Assembly: GCA_005862285.1 (NCBI GenBank)
Contig: SZXW01000010.1
Coordinates: 857,138 to 921,137, forward strand
DNA length: 64,000 nt
From: Chlorobium sp.
Lineage (GTDB): Bacteria > Bacteroidota > Chlorobiia > Chlorobiales > Chlorobiaceae
Reading direction: 5' to 3'
A program made the position numbers and the translations under genes. Within the stretch, counting starts at the first letter, position 1. Every line of letters begins with the position of its first letter. Under the pieces are notes generated by a model. The model was not told where the DNA came from. It saw nothing but the letters and a program-made list of their open reading frames with translations, and searched no databases. Below are positions 17,457-26,787 of the stretch, piece by piece.

Positions 17457-19961
17457 TCATCTTTGACTTGCTCCGCTTTTATTATGATTGTCGGACAGCT
17501 CTGATAATCTTTTGATGATCTCCGAGACAAGTGTCTCGAGATTTTCCTTTCTTTCCGACCTGCATTCTGACTCAAGCTCTTCAGCTGCTTGCCGTATGGC
17601 TTCAAACCCTATCAATGCAGCACTTCCTTTCAGCTTGTGAGATAGATTGCGCAGGGATGCTGTTTCTTCTTTTTCAAGCAATCTGCGCATGTCTTCGGAA
17701 ATATTGCAGAACTCGTTCATGAATATTCCGACTAACTCGTCGTTTTCAGAAGCTGTAAATCCGTATGAAGAAAGAATATTGGCGGTATTTACCTTTTTTG
17801 CCGAAATTTTGGATGACGGGTTATTTTCCGTTGGACTGATCAGAAACCTGCAGATGGAATTGATGAGCAGGCTCGGACTGTCGGTTTTTATGCGGAAATC
17901 ATCCATTCCTGCTTTTTTAGCAGCTTCCTCTTCCTCCACAGCACCACTGAGTCCGATAACCGGCAGTTTTCTCAGATATGGGTCACTGCTGGAACGGAGC
18001 TTCCTTGTCAGTTCCAGGCCGTCCATTCCCGGCATACGGATATCGGTGACAAGAAGGTCGAAACGCTCTTTAAGAAGCATTTCAAGGCTTCTGTTACCAT
18101 CGTTCGAAACCGAAACTTCCAGTCCGGCATCCCTGAGGTTCATCGCTATCAAATCGCAATTCAAAGCAGAATCATCGACAACAAGAATTTTCTTCCCGCT
18201 CAGTGCGTTCAGTGCAGGATGGCCGTCAGGAATGGTATTGAGGGCTGCGCGCAGGGTATTGATCAATTCGCTCTGGCTGCAGGGTTTCGAGATGAAAGCC
18301 TGCATTCCTGCGTTTTCAGACATGCTTCTGGCTATTGCCGCAGGTTCGGAGCTGTGAGCTACAACCGGTGTAATGCAGGCTTCAGGTCCCGCTTCTCCGA
18401 GCCTTATTCTTTCGACAGTCTCGAAACCGTTCATCAATGGCATGTGGAGGTCCATTATTACGAGATCATAACGGATTCCCGAGAGCAGTTCAAGCGCTTC
18501 CTTACCGTTTGCAGCCTCGTCGGTTACCGCATCGAACGAGGCAAGATATTTTTTCAGCGTTATACGATAAAGCGGATCGTCATCGACAATAAGCAATCGT
18601 TTTCCATGGAAATCTTCAGCTCCCAGAGCAATGACTCTGGCGGTGTATTCATTGAACTCGTTTGCGGAAACGACAGGGAAGCTCATGATGAACTCCGTGA
18701 ACTTACCTTCTTCGGATTCACAGCGAATATCCCCTCCGAAGGATTTCAGCACCCGTTTGCAGTAGGCAAGGCCGAGACCAGTGCCGCCCGATTTGCCGCT
18801 GGTATAAAAACTGTCGAAGACTCGGGGAAGAGCATCTTTTGGAATACCCGGGCCGGTGTCACGGAAAAAGACAAGGTTGTATGACTCGCCCTTCTCGAGA
18901 CGGACAGTAATGAGGCTCTGTGGATAGGATTTGAAATAGTAAAGGGCGTTTTTCAGGAGATTGAAGAGTACAAAAACGAAAAGTGTTTCGTTGATACGGA
19001 AAATGAACTGATCGTCCTTTGTTATCCGAACTCTTTTTCTGTCGTTTTCTGATTCATAACCGTATTCTTCAAGCGCATTGCGTACGATGCGAGAGGCTGA
19101 GAGGTAGGTGAAGCTCTCCGGATTTATGGGTTTTTCGCGGATTTCTCCGAGAACCATATCGATTACCTGCACGCCGCGTTTTACGGCTATCTGGCCATGC
19201 GCAACCCGTTCATAGAGGTTCTCGAGCAGGTTTCCGTTGATGGGGTGGTGGGCCGTTGATTCACGATGCCGTTTTGGAAGCATGTTATGAATGCCATTCA
19301 GGCAGTTGCGGATCTGTCCGAGGGGATTGCGCATCTCATGGGCGATAGTACCTGCAAGAGACTGCAAAACGGTGTTTCGTTCGATGGCTACAACTCCCTT
19401 TTTATTCGTGTAATTTACCAGCATTCCCAGCAGCAGAGCAACGGGTATGGATATGAAATACTCTATGATCTGCTTTGTAATCGACAGGGAAATGCCTGTT
19501 TCATGCACAAAACCTGTGTATGCAACAGAAAGGCCTGTGATCAGCAAGAAGGTGAAAATGTATAAATTCGGTATGAAAATGATGAACACAAGAAGCATAA
19601 CGGTTTCAGCTACGAGCCATAATCCTGAAAAGTTGTTCATCAGCATCAGGAACGTAAAAACCACCGGAAACGTGAAAGTCAGCCAGAGGTACCAGTAAAT
19701 CATGAGCCATGGTCTGGATGCCTCGGGATAACGTTTGTAGAAGAGTATAGGTATGAAAGAGATAGCAGAGCCGAATCTGAGCGGGATGGATTCGTAGGGC
19801 TGGGGCAGTATGACTGCACAGAGTATATAATAGACCGGATGGCCCCACAATGCGATATACCGGATGAAATTGATTGTGAGCTCATTTTGGTCGTAATCCT
19901 TCTTCAAAAAATCCATTCCCTTTTTCAGGAATGAATATTCATAGGCTTTTCGGGGGGCCAT
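17457..19961 (-). CDS. CqsS/PhcS-like hybrid sensor histidine kinase
   Basis: 834 residues. An N-terminal multi-helix membrane domain (about 28-185) carries HPVYYILCAVILPQPYES, which recalls the ligand-binding domain of CqsS/LqsS/PhcS quorum-sensing receptors. Then come HisKA with GTIAHEMRNPLGQIR (His208), HATPase with N335/N338, DTGPGIP and GGTGLGL, receiver 1 (about 454-575, Asp504 in IMDLHMP), receiver 2 (about 590-708, Asp640) and a C-terminal HPt domain (His775 in SHKLKGSA). A full internal phosphorelay is therefore possible. It starts 5 nt after the stop of the hotdog-methyltransferase gene, so the two form an operon. No output regulator is adjacent. Confidence 0.9.
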   Translation of the reverse strand: MAPRKAYEYSFLKKGMDFLKKDYDQNELTINFIRYIALWGHPVYYILCAVILPQPYESIPLRFGSAISFIPILFYKRYPEASRPWLMIYWYLWLTFTFPVVFTFLMLMNNFSGLWLVAETVMLLVFIIFIPNLYIFTFLLITGLSVAYTGFVHETGISLSITKQIIEYFISIPVALLLGMLVNYTNKKGVVAIERNTVLQSLAGTIAHEMRNPLGQIRNCLNGIHNMLPKRHRESTAHHPINGNLLENLYERVAHGQIAVKRGVQVIDMVLGEIREKPINPESFTYLSASRIVRNALEEYGYESENDRKRVRITKDDQFIFRINETLFVFVLFNLLKNALYYFKSYPQSLITVRLEKGESYNLVFFRDTGPGIPKDALPRVFDSFYTSGKSGGTGLGLAYCKRVLKSFGGDIRCESEEGKFTEFIMSFPVVSANEFNEYTARVIALGAEDFHGKRLLIVDDDPLYRITLKKYLASFDAVTDEAANGKEALELLSGIRYDLVIMDLHMPLMNGFETVERIRLGEAGPEACITPVVAHSSEPAAIARSMSENAGMQAFISKPCSQSELINTLRAALNTIPDGHPALNALSGKKILVVDDSALNCDLIAMNLRDAGLEVSVSNDGNRSLEMLLKERFDLLVTDIRMPGMDGLELTRKLRSSSDPYLRKLPVIGLSGAVEEEEAAKKAGMDDFRIKTDSPSLLINSICRFLISPTENNPSSKISAKKVNTANILSSYGFTASENDELVGIFMNEFCNISEDMRRLLEKEETASLRNLSHKLKGSAALIGFEAIRQAAEELESECRSERKENLETLVSEIIKRLSELSDNHNKSGASQR

Positions 19962-19966
19962 GTTGT

Positions 19967-21364
19967 TTATTTTGCTTTCAGGATACAGAAACGGTAATGC
20001 TGGTAGATCTCTTCGGTAATTTCGAGAACTGAGCCTGAATGAGTACTTGTTTCTACTGTAAAATTATATTTTTCTGTTAAATAACCTATATCATTGTATC
20101 CATTTATGAATGGTTCACCCATTTTGCGGATATTTGTTATGAAATCTTTCGCTTCCTTGATGCCTGTGCAGCACCTGATCAGGTCTTCGGTAACAAAATC
20201 AAGCCACAGGGAGCAACCCCGATGCATAAGTTTTGATAATGAGGTCATTATCGTATCGATAAACTCTTCCTTGAAGTACATTGAGCCGCCTTCCCATATA
20301 TAAAAAGTCGGTAGCCGGTAATCAAAGTTCGGAATTTCAAATAGCGTTTTATCGATGGACTTGACTTCAAGGTCTATTTCAACGTTATGGATGGAGCTTT
20401 TTTTGCTGTAATCAAAGATCCGTCTTCTTTCGTTCAGCATGATCGGAAGGTCGAGATCGTAGATCATGGCTTTTTCGATATTCATTCGCCAGAACCTGCT
20501 GTCATAACCGGCTCCGATGTTGACTACGTTGAATTTCGTTTTTCCCTGGGAAAACTGCAGGACGTTTTCGTCCAGATGCTGAGTTCTCGCCACAATCATG
20601 TTCTGAAGCTGCGGTGTGGCAATACTGAACCGTCTTGCCAGGGTTATGCCGTGTTTACCGGCGAGCATGAATGCATAAGGGTCGTCGAACCTTCGCTGTT
20701 CTACAGGTTTTTCCTGTTCGAGTGCTCGCAGTCCGACAATGAGCTTGGCTGTTGTTTTTGTCTTGTGCTCGTAAAGCAGGTCGATTTTTTCAACATCAAA
20801 AGCATTCCTTTTCAATCCGTTCAGGTCCTGGACCCAATATGTGAAATCAGCTACAGCAACCAGCTTTTCGCCATTGTACATTTTCACCGGAATAGTGACG
20901 ACGATTTTATTGCTGCTTGCAAACCGTTTTGCCAGACCTTCCCATTTTTCTTTTTCTATTTTCGCCTTGCAGGTAAGGTTATGACAACTTGGGGTCAACC
21001 ATTTGATGGAGGCTTTTACTCCCCACATATAGCCGGCATTATCATCGACAGATGGCCAGAAACCGATTATCGGAACCAGATGGAACAGCGAGGTCAGTGC
21101 AAGTCCGCCTGTATACTCTGCGGCAAGCAGCATCAATGGGCCCTGGTGAGCGATATACTGGTTTGATGAATTGGGTATCAACGGAAGCATGGTTTCGGCG
21201 TAACCGCGTTCGACAGCGGTAATTTTCCAGTCAATGAAATCGAGCGCCGGAACTGATTCATGAAAGGATTCAGTGAGTGCTTCGAGATTGAATCGCTCTT
21301 TTCGATCCTGTTCCCATGCATCTATAGAATGCAGAAGAAAAGAAGTGCTGAAATGAATGCTCAT
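19967..21364 (-). CDS. PhcB-like enzyme: hotdog domain plus LCM-type methyltransferase
   Basis: 465 residues, two parts. Residues about 28-190 look like a DUF4442-type hotdog (thioesterase-like) domain, with AETMLPLIPNSSNQ, HQGPLMLLAAEYTGGLAL and VPVKMYN-type strands. Residues about 225-460 are a leucine-carboxyl-methyltransferase-type SAM domain with VVNIGAGYDSRFWR and IYDLDLPIMLNERR. Length and SAM domain agree with PhcB of Ralstonia (about 51 kDa as I recall), which makes 3-hydroxy fatty-acid methyl esters sensed by kinase PhcS. Here the gene is immediately followed by a CqsS/PhcS-like kinase. A role making a methyl-ester signal is a strong inference, not shown. Confidence 0.75.
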   Translation of the reverse strand: MSIHFSTSFLLHSIDAWEQDRKERFNLEALTESFHESVPALDFIDWKITAVERGYAETMLPLIPNSSNQYIAHQGPLMLLAAEYTGGLALTSLFHLVPIIGFWPSVDDNAGYMWGVKASIKWLTPSCHNLTCKAKIEKEKWEGLAKRFASSNKIVVTIPVKMYNGEKLVAVADFTYWVQDLNGLKRNAFDVEKIDLLYEHKTKTTAKLIVGLRALEQEKPVEQRRFDDPYAFMLAGKHGITLARRFSIATPQLQNMIVARTQHLDENVLQFSQGKTKFNVVNIGAGYDSRFWRMNIEKAMIYDLDLPIMLNERRRIFDYSKKSSIHNVEIDLEVKSIDKTLFEIPNFDYRLPTFYIWEGGSMYFKEEFIDTIMTSLSKLMHRGCSLWLDFVTEDLIRCCTGIKEAKDFITNIRKMGEPFINGYNDIGYLTEKYNFTVETSTHSGSVLEITEEIYQHYRFCILKAK

Positions 21365-21961
21365 TTTAAAACGTACGCGACTATTTGTTATGATCGGTAG
21401 TGTTCAATGGTGCTTGTCTCAGGGAATGAGCCGTCAGAGGATAAGAACAGGACTTGTCGACTTCAATGCGGCATTAATCCGATTGCTTGAGACCGTGTAC
21501 ACAGATACAGAATTTTCACCGGCTGCATGATTTTTCCCGATAACAGCATTTTTCGAGATAAAATAAATATTTGAGATATGGACAATCCGCGATATCCTTA
21601 CAAATGCAAATGTAACGATCTTTTTTTAAAAGCAATCCAACTTCTTTTTTATTAAGCCATTAACATATGCTCAAGATTCCCGGTCGAGTAAATTTTTCGA
21701 AATATGGATAATTATTCATGAGCGAATGGATAAAGTTTGGCGTAGTTAAAGGATTCAATGATATTTCAGAAGCAGGATGCCAAACATGATCACAGAAAAG
21801 TGAACGGGGGAGAAATTTGAACTATTGATCAATATCTTCGAAAAATTGATATTTCTCCAACAAGGGAAATCATAAATGAGTATAAATGAACGGTCACCCA
21901 TAATTACTGGTACGACAAAGGACATCTTATTGAAAAACTGCCTGCTAAATCCGATTGAACC
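21365..21961. other. 597-bp divergent intergenic region
   Basis: AT-rich spacer upstream of both the PhcB-like operon (minus) and the DUF3298-type gene (plus). I see no credible gene. It holds a 10-bp palindrome ATTGATCAAT (21824-21833), with a further ATTGAT at 21844, a candidate regulator site. The large size fits a regulated divergent promoter. Confidence 0.4.
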
Positions 21962-22780
21962 ATGAAACAGAAATTGTCATCGTTCTGTTCAGCCTCAGTG
22001 TTGACATTCCTGATCTTGTTTGTTTTCACGGCTTTCTGCGTTGCCGGTGAAAATACAGGAGTCATCCAGCCGCTCGCCTACGGGGTAAAAAGCCTTGAAA
22101 AGATCCATGTCGAGCAAGGAAAAGACAGCGTCAGCAAATCGTATTGCCGATGCCGTTATCCCGTGTTCTCTGCCGGAGGAAGCGCTGCTGCGATCAATGC
22201 AGCCCTTCATGGCTGGATTGCAGACAGCACAGCTATTGCTCCAGGGAAAGAATATACCGGTGACCGTTCGATCGAATCTCTTGCAGCAAACTTTCTGCAG
22301 GACTATGAAAAATACCGGAAGGATTTTCCCGTAAACTGGCCATACGAGTTTGAACTTGACGGTTCTGTCCTGTTCAACAGGTCGGGAGTGCTGGCGGTCG
22401 GTCTTTCATGTTACTCGTTTACCGGCGGGGCACATGGAAACAGCCATACGGAATATTTCGTATTCGATGTCAGAACCGGCAGGCGTCTCGGGCTTCGTGA
22501 CGTTTTTATCGAAGGATTTGAAGAGACGCTCAACAAACTGATCGACCGACGGTTCAGACAGATGAAGGGTCTTTCCCCCGAAGACCGACTCGACAATGCG
22601 AAAGGAACACTGTTCGAGAATTACATACATTTCAACCGTAACTTTGCCTTTACCGATAAGGGAGTGAGCTTTTACTACAACCAGTATGAAATAGCCGCTT
22701 ACGCTTACGGTCCGACGATAATCGATCTGACATACCATGAACTTCAGGAGATTCTGAAACAGGAGTTCAGGGAATTGTAA
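21962..22780 (+). CDS. Exported DUF4163/DUF3298 (RsiV-like) domain protein
   Basis: 272 residues with a signal peptide (about 1-28, ending CVAGE). The mature protein has the two linked domains typical of this family: an N-terminal DUF4163-like part, YSFTGGAHGNSH at the junction, then DUF3298 with FAFTDKGVSFYYNQYEIAAYAYGP and a final helix. Relatives include the lysozyme-binding anti-sigma factor RsiV, but no sigma gene is present here. Its stop overlaps the start of the next gene by one base (TAATG). Confidence 0.82.
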   Translation: MKQKLSSFCSASVLTFLILFVFTAFCVAGENTGVIQPLAYGVKSLEKIHVEQGKDSVSKSYCRCRYPVFSAGGSAAAINAALHGWIADSTAIAPGKEYTGDRSIESLAANFLQDYEKYRKDFPVNWPYEFELDGSVLFNRSGVLAVGLSCYSFTGGAHGNSHTEYFVFDVRTGRRLGLRDVFIEGFEETLNKLIDRRFRQMKGLSPEDRLDNAKGTLFENYIHFNRNFAFTDKGVSFYYNQYEIAAYAYGPTIIDLTYHELQEILKQEFREL

Positions 22781-23271
22781 TGCCTGGAAATACCATGAAA
22801 AGCAGCAAAAAAGGCATCATTTTCGTGATCGTCCAGGGTGTTATTATTGCGGCGTTTATGCTGATACCGGTTTGGAGACCGGGGATACCCGAATGGTTTT
22901 TTCAGAAGACGTTCATGTTTCGTTCTGTTTCTTCGGTATTTCTTGCCATGGCATCACTGCTGCTCGGCGGTTCGGGATTCTGGAATCTCAGAAAATACAT
23001 CACTCCGCTTCCTGAACCGGTTGAGAGCAATGAACTTGTCACTTCGGGAGCATACTTGTATGTCCGCCATCCGCTCTACAGCAGCATCATGTTTGCCGGA
23101 GCATCGTGGACGGCCTACACATGCAGTATCTCTCATTTTCTGATGCTTTGCCTGGCATTTGTATTTTTCTCTCTGAAGGCTGATTACGAGGAGGGGCTGC
23201 TTCTGCAAAAGCATTCCGGATATGCCCAGTATGCCGCGAATGTGAAAAAGTTCATCCCATGGGTATATTAG
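22780..23271 (+). CDS. Isoprenylcysteine carboxyl methyltransferase-like membrane protein
   Basis: 163 residues, four to five predicted membrane helices, and the family signature GAYLYVRHPLYSSIM followed by ADYEEGLLLQKHSGYAQYAANVKKFIPWVY (ICMT/PEMT, NnrU-like fold). These enzymes methylate small molecules or lipids with SAM. Translation is coupled to the upstream DUF3298 gene by TAATG; an ATG at 22795 is an alternative start. A hairpin follows at 23366. Confidence 0.85.
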   Translation: MPGNTMKSSKKGIIFVIVQGVIIAAFMLIPVWRPGIPEWFFQKTFMFRSVSSVFLAMASLLLGGSGFWNLRKYITPLPEPVESNELVTSGAYLYVRHPLYSSIMFAGASWTAYTCSISHFLMLCLAFVFFSLKADYEEGLLLQKHSGYAQYAANVKKFIPWVY

Positions 23272-23365
23272 CGAGGGGGGTTTCAAAACATTAGCAATAT
23301 TGAAAACAACCGGCAGGAAGAGGCAGAAATGTTAGAAGAGTTTGTTGCCGGAGCCACTTATTGAG

Positions 23366-23411
23366 CATAGAGGGTAAGGTATGCCGGTGACCGTATACCT
23401 TGCCCTCTATG
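23366..23411. terminator. Long hairpin between convergent genes
   Basis: Arms CATAGAGGGTAAGGTAT (23366-23382) and ATACCTTGCCCTCTATG (23395-23411) pair over 17 bp with one G-T wobble. It is shared by the ICMT-like gene and the SDR gene that ends at 23421. Confidence 0.8.
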
Positions 23412-23420
23412 CCGGTTTCG

Positions 23421-24308
23421 TCAGGCGGTACCTCTGGATGAAAGTTCCCGGTAGAAATCCTTGAGGTGTCTCGAACCTGTAGCCGGGGCGACATTGTCGA
23501 ACCCGCTTACCGAAATTGCGAATAACATCACGCTGGCCATCGGTTTGTTGAATATGCCGGTGATGAATAGTGCAACGTCTCCAATCCACATGGGGACATG
23601 CGTTATCGATGGTTGCTTGCCAAGAGCTTCGAACGCCATGACATTTGTTTCGGTGTAGGTGAATATTTCGGGTCCGCCGATATCAATTTCCCGATTCCCG
23701 CCATCAACTGCATCGACACATACCTTTGCAAGGTCCGCTCCGTGAATGGGGTTGAACCTGTTGGAGCCATCGCCAAAAAGGAATACATGGCCTGACCGGG
23801 CCATGTTGAAAAACATACCCATGTCGGAAAAATATGCGGCAGGGCGGATCACGGTATATGGCATGCCGGAAGCCTTCAGGTCCTGAACGAAATCCTCGTG
23901 TGTTTTCACCATATCGACATTCATCATCTTCTGAGAATTGAAAACCGAAATGTAGATGAACTTTTTTACGCCGTTAGCAAGAGCATCTTCGAGAAGCGCC
24001 CTGTTGCCGAGATGGTCGATCTGTTCGCTGGTGACCCCGTTCTGCGGTTTTGTCAGGCCCATGCAGGAAAAAACAAGATCGACGCCTTTGCATGCGTCTT
24101 TAAGTGACTCCCTGTTTACTGCGTCCCCCGTGAATATTTCCGTGACATACTCTCTGACAGGAGGTTCAAGGTTCGGTCCTTCGGAAACAAGTTTTTTTGG
24201 GTCGCGTACAAGAGCCCTTACCTGATAACCACGTTCCGAGAATTCTTTTACGACATACCTTCCAAGATATCCGGAGGCGCCCGCAACAAGTACTTTACGA
24301 TTTTCCAT
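23421..24308 (-). CDS. NmrA-like atypical SDR
   Basis: 295 residues with VLVAGASGYLGRYVVKEF at the N-terminus, which binds NAD(P), then DLVFSCMG and KKFIYISVFNS. The usual YxxxK is absent (MVKTHEDF occurs in that region), as in atypical SDRs. The C-terminal part has a hydrophobic stretch (WIGDVALFITGIFNKP). Some green sulfur SDRs of this kind act on chlorophyllides (for example 8-vinyl reductase BciA), but I cannot assign this one to that role. Confidence 0.78.
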   Translation of the reverse strand: MENRKVLVAGASGYLGRYVVKEFSERGYQVRALVRDPKKLVSEGPNLEPPVREYVTEIFTGDAVNRESLKDACKGVDLVFSCMGLTKPQNGVTSEQIDHLGNRALLEDALANGVKKFIYISVFNSQKMMNVDMVKTHEDFVQDLKASGMPYTVIRPAAYFSDMGMFFNMARSGHVFLFGDGSNRFNPIHGADLAKVCVDAVDGGNREIDIGGPEIFTYTETNVMAFEALGKQPSITHVPMWIGDVALFITGIFNKPMASVMLFAISVSGFDNVAPATGSRHLKDFYRELSSRGTA

Positions 24309-24570
24309 AATCTATGATTGTCAGGTTGAAAGATCTTTGGATGTGTAACAGATCCTGGAGACTAATTGTTCGTTCGGAAATATGTTACGCTTCCTGAAAC
24401 AAAAAAAGCCTTCATGATTTTTTTTCCCGGTTTCAATTGAAATCTGTGACAGAGAGCGTCGTTGCAATCGAGATTTGAAGTGTGTCAATTGCTGTTTTTT
24501 TCATATTTTTTACAGGTATAACAAATAACATTCCCCCTCCTTTAAACTTGAAATTACGGAGTTGCCCTCT

Positions 24571-25389
24571 ATGAAAAATTTCTGCAATTCCCTTTTTGCC
24601 GGTGTTTTTCTGATACTCTCGACCGGTTGCGCATCGACGGGAAACAACAATTTCAACAGTCTCCTGTGGATGCAATCCTCGGCGGAATACAAGGCGGGCG
24701 CAAAGCAGGCTTACAATACAGCCCTGAACACAATTGATGAAGCTCTTCGCGATCCTCATTGGACCGCGGCAAAAGAACAGCCTGGAGACTGCTCGTCACT
24801 TCCTCCCGCTGTCGTCATGGATATCGACGAAACGGTCCTGGACAACTCGAAATATATGGGAAAGGTAGTGCTTGAAGGCGGTGAATGGAGCCCTGTAACC
24901 TGGGATGAATGGGTCGCAAGGAGAGACGCGTCAGCAGTCCCCGGAGCCGTGGAATTTATCAATGAAATGAAGAAAAAGCATGTACAGGTTATTTTCATTT
25001 CCAACAGGCCTTGTATGAAACGGGGTGAAATCCAGCAGGGATGCATCCAGAAAACCGATACGATGGAAAACCTTTCGAGAGCAGGTGTGTCTGATGTTTC
25101 CCCGGAAAACCTGCTCATGACAGGAGAGAGGGAGGGCTGGACTAATGAAAAGAAAAGCCGGAGAGAGTATGTCGCCAAAAAGTACAGGATCGTGATGTTG
25201 TTCGGAGACGATCTGAGCGATTTTCTGCCTGGCGTGAGAGCAGATATCACACCGCAGGAGCGTGACCGCCTGATCGAGGAGAATAAGGAGAAATGGGGAA
25301 AATGCTGGTTTATGCTGCCCAATCCGACCTATGGTTCATGGATAAACATATTGAAAGATCCTAAATCGCAGTATATCAGGTCTTATTGA
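24571..25389 (+). CDS. Acid phosphatase / 5'-nucleotidase, lipoprotein e(P4) family
   Basis: 272 residues. Lipoprotein signal with lipobox STGC. HAD-superfamily class-C acid phosphatase motifs: VVMDIDETVLDNS (nucleophile DxD), VIFISNRP (motif II) and VMLFGDDLSDF (motif IV). These outer-membrane lipoproteins release phosphate from nucleotides such as NMN. The ATG at 24571 has GGAG 9 nt upstream and is preferred over a TTG at 24562. Confidence 0.9.
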   Translation: MKNFCNSLFAGVFLILSTGCASTGNNNFNSLLWMQSSAEYKAGAKQAYNTALNTIDEALRDPHWTAAKEQPGDCSSLPPAVVMDIDETVLDNSKYMGKVVLEGGEWSPVTWDEWVARRDASAVPGAVEFINEMKKKHVQVIFISNRPCMKRGEIQQGCIQKTDTMENLSRAGVSDVSPENLLMTGEREGWTNEKKSRREYVAKKYRIVMLFGDDLSDFLPGVRADITPQERDRLIEENKEKWGKCWFMLPNPTYGSWINILKDPKSQYIRSY

Positions 25390-25441
25390 GAAAAACCTGC
25401 TTAGATGTCGCGTTCACGTAGTCTGACAAACGACTTAGACC

Positions 25442-25474
25442 GGCAGGAAAAGTCCGGAAAGCACTTTTCCTGCC
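25442..25474. terminator. Hairpin between phosphatase and Nudix genes
   Basis: A perfect 12-bp stem GGCAGGAAAAGT (25442-25453) / ACTTTTCCTGCC (25463-25474) with a 9-nt loop, between two convergent genes. Confidence 0.8.
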
Positions 25475-25493
25475 TCAACGACCTCGGATACAG

Positions 25494-25886
25494 TCACCTG
25501 CAGTCACTGAAGAAATCCGAAAGTACCTGGTCGAAACCGTATGCGAGTGACAGGTGTGCTATTTCATGTGAGGGGAACCATCTCAAGCACTGGCCTTCGT
25601 GCAGGGGAATGGTTTCGGGATCAGCGTCCAGCTCCATATGGAAAATATACTCGATCCGGTCGCTGAAATCATACACAGCATGCAGGCTGCACCCTGAAAC
25701 ATCAGTTTCTATTTCTTCCAGCATTTCCCTTACTATGCAAGCTTCAGGAGTTTCTCCATTATCGACGTGCCCGCCGGGAAGGTCCCACATGTTGGGATAG
25801 GGAATATCCGGCTTGTCATCTCTCAGGAGAAGCAGCACTTCATCGCGTCTGTTTGTGAAAATGATGCTGGCGCCTGAACGTTTCAT
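25494..25886 (-). CDS. Nudix hydrolase
   Basis: 130 residues, with a Nudix box GGHVDNGETPEACIVREMLEEIE at about residues 38-60. The final glycine of the consensus is replaced by Glu, otherwise all metal-binding positions are present. It likely hydrolyses a nucleoside-diphosphate derivative; the substrate is unknown. It ends next to the terminator at 25442-25474. Confidence 0.88.
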   Translation of the reverse strand: MKRSGASIIFTNRRDEVLLLLRDDKPDIPYPNMWDLPGGHVDNGETPEACIVREMLEEIETDVSGCSLHAVYDFSDRIEYIFHMELDADPETIPLHEGQCLRWFPSHEIAHLSLAYGFDQVLSDFFSDCR

Positions 25887-25953
25887 AATCGGTTTTGTAA
25901 GATGAACATTGAAATCTTTTTCTGAAGATTACCTGCAACAAACGTGAGTGGTA

Positions 25954-26712
25954 TTACTGTTTTTTCCCGACAGGAGCAATGTAGATAGTGAACTCTTCTT
26001 TTCCATCAACATTGACGAGGCGATCCATTTCATCCTGGTCGTAAGCGGCGATGGCGCAGGTTCCTGCATCCAGGGCTTCACTGGCGAGATAAAGGTTCTG
26101 GCAGACATGCCCGGCATCGAGAGCGATTACCTTGTGGGCGGCAAGTCCGTAACGCCATTCCATACGGTAGGGTATCACCGTCCAGATGAAAGTTGCCGCG
26201 GATTCGCCTGCGAAGTATTGTCCAAGCGAAGCCTTTGAGATCCTGTATTCGAGATTTTCAACTTCCCGTTCAAACTGAAGCTGATGTTCAAGGGGAAGAT
26301 AACGATAAATACCTTTTTCAAGTCCATTCACGCGGAAGATCGCAAGATAGGTTTCAAACGCATGCCTGCATCCCGCTGACGGAACCGTTCTCAGGGCATG
26401 CCCTCTGTCAAGACTGAGCCTGATTCCCTGTGTCGCCCATAGCAGGAAAGAAAGTTCTTCGATGGAGAGAGGGGCCTTACTGTATTTCCGGCAGCTTTCC
26501 CGTCTTGCAATGGCGGTTTTGAGGTCAATTCGTCCTAAAGAGTCAAGTTCACCAGGATTCGGAAGATTTATCCGTATTGCGCCGGGATTACAGGGTTTCT
26601 CTAAAGGGGGTGGCGGCAAACCCCTGTTCTGGTCTGTTTGTGAGAAATCGACAGACTGGCGGATGGTATCCTTGAGGAATGAACGGGATGTTTCGAGGAT
26701 TTTCCTGTCCAT
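25954..26712 (-). CDS. SagB-type nitroreductase-family oxidoreductase
   Basis: 252 residues. FMN-dependent nitroreductase fold of the SagB/ThcOx subgroup: AIARRESCRKYSKAPLSIEE, LLWATQGIR, RTVPSAGCRHAFETYLAIF and GHVCQNLYLASEALD. SagB enzymes oxidise azolines in peptide natural products, but many stand-alone relatives occur without a precursor peptide. No cyclodehydratase or precursor gene is seen nearby. It precedes the Nudix gene on the same strand with a 67-bp gap. Confidence 0.85.
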   Translation of the reverse strand: MDRKILETSRSFLKDTIRQSVDFSQTDQNRGLPPPPLEKPCNPGAIRINLPNPGELDSLGRIDLKTAIARRESCRKYSKAPLSIEELSFLLWATQGIRLSLDRGHALRTVPSAGCRHAFETYLAIFRVNGLEKGIYRYLPLEHQLQFEREVENLEYRISKASLGQYFAGESAATFIWTVIPYRMEWRYGLAAHKVIALDAGHVCQNLYLASEALDAGTCAIAAYDQDEMDRLVNVDGKEEFTIYIAPVGKKQ

Positions 26713-26738
26713 GAATTGGTGATAATGTTGGTTTCAGA

Positions 26739-26779
26739 CATCTCCAGAACCCTGTATTCAGGGCAGGGTTCTGGAGATG
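26739..26779 (-). terminator. Strong hairpin after the chlorosome gene
   Basis: A perfect 16-bp stem CATCTCCAGAACCCTG (26739-26754) / CAGGGTTCTGGAGATG (26764-26779) with a 9-nt loop, 8 nt after the chlorosome-protein stop. It may also protect the 3' end of an abundant message. Confidence 0.85.
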
Positions 26780-26787
26780 ATGAACGA

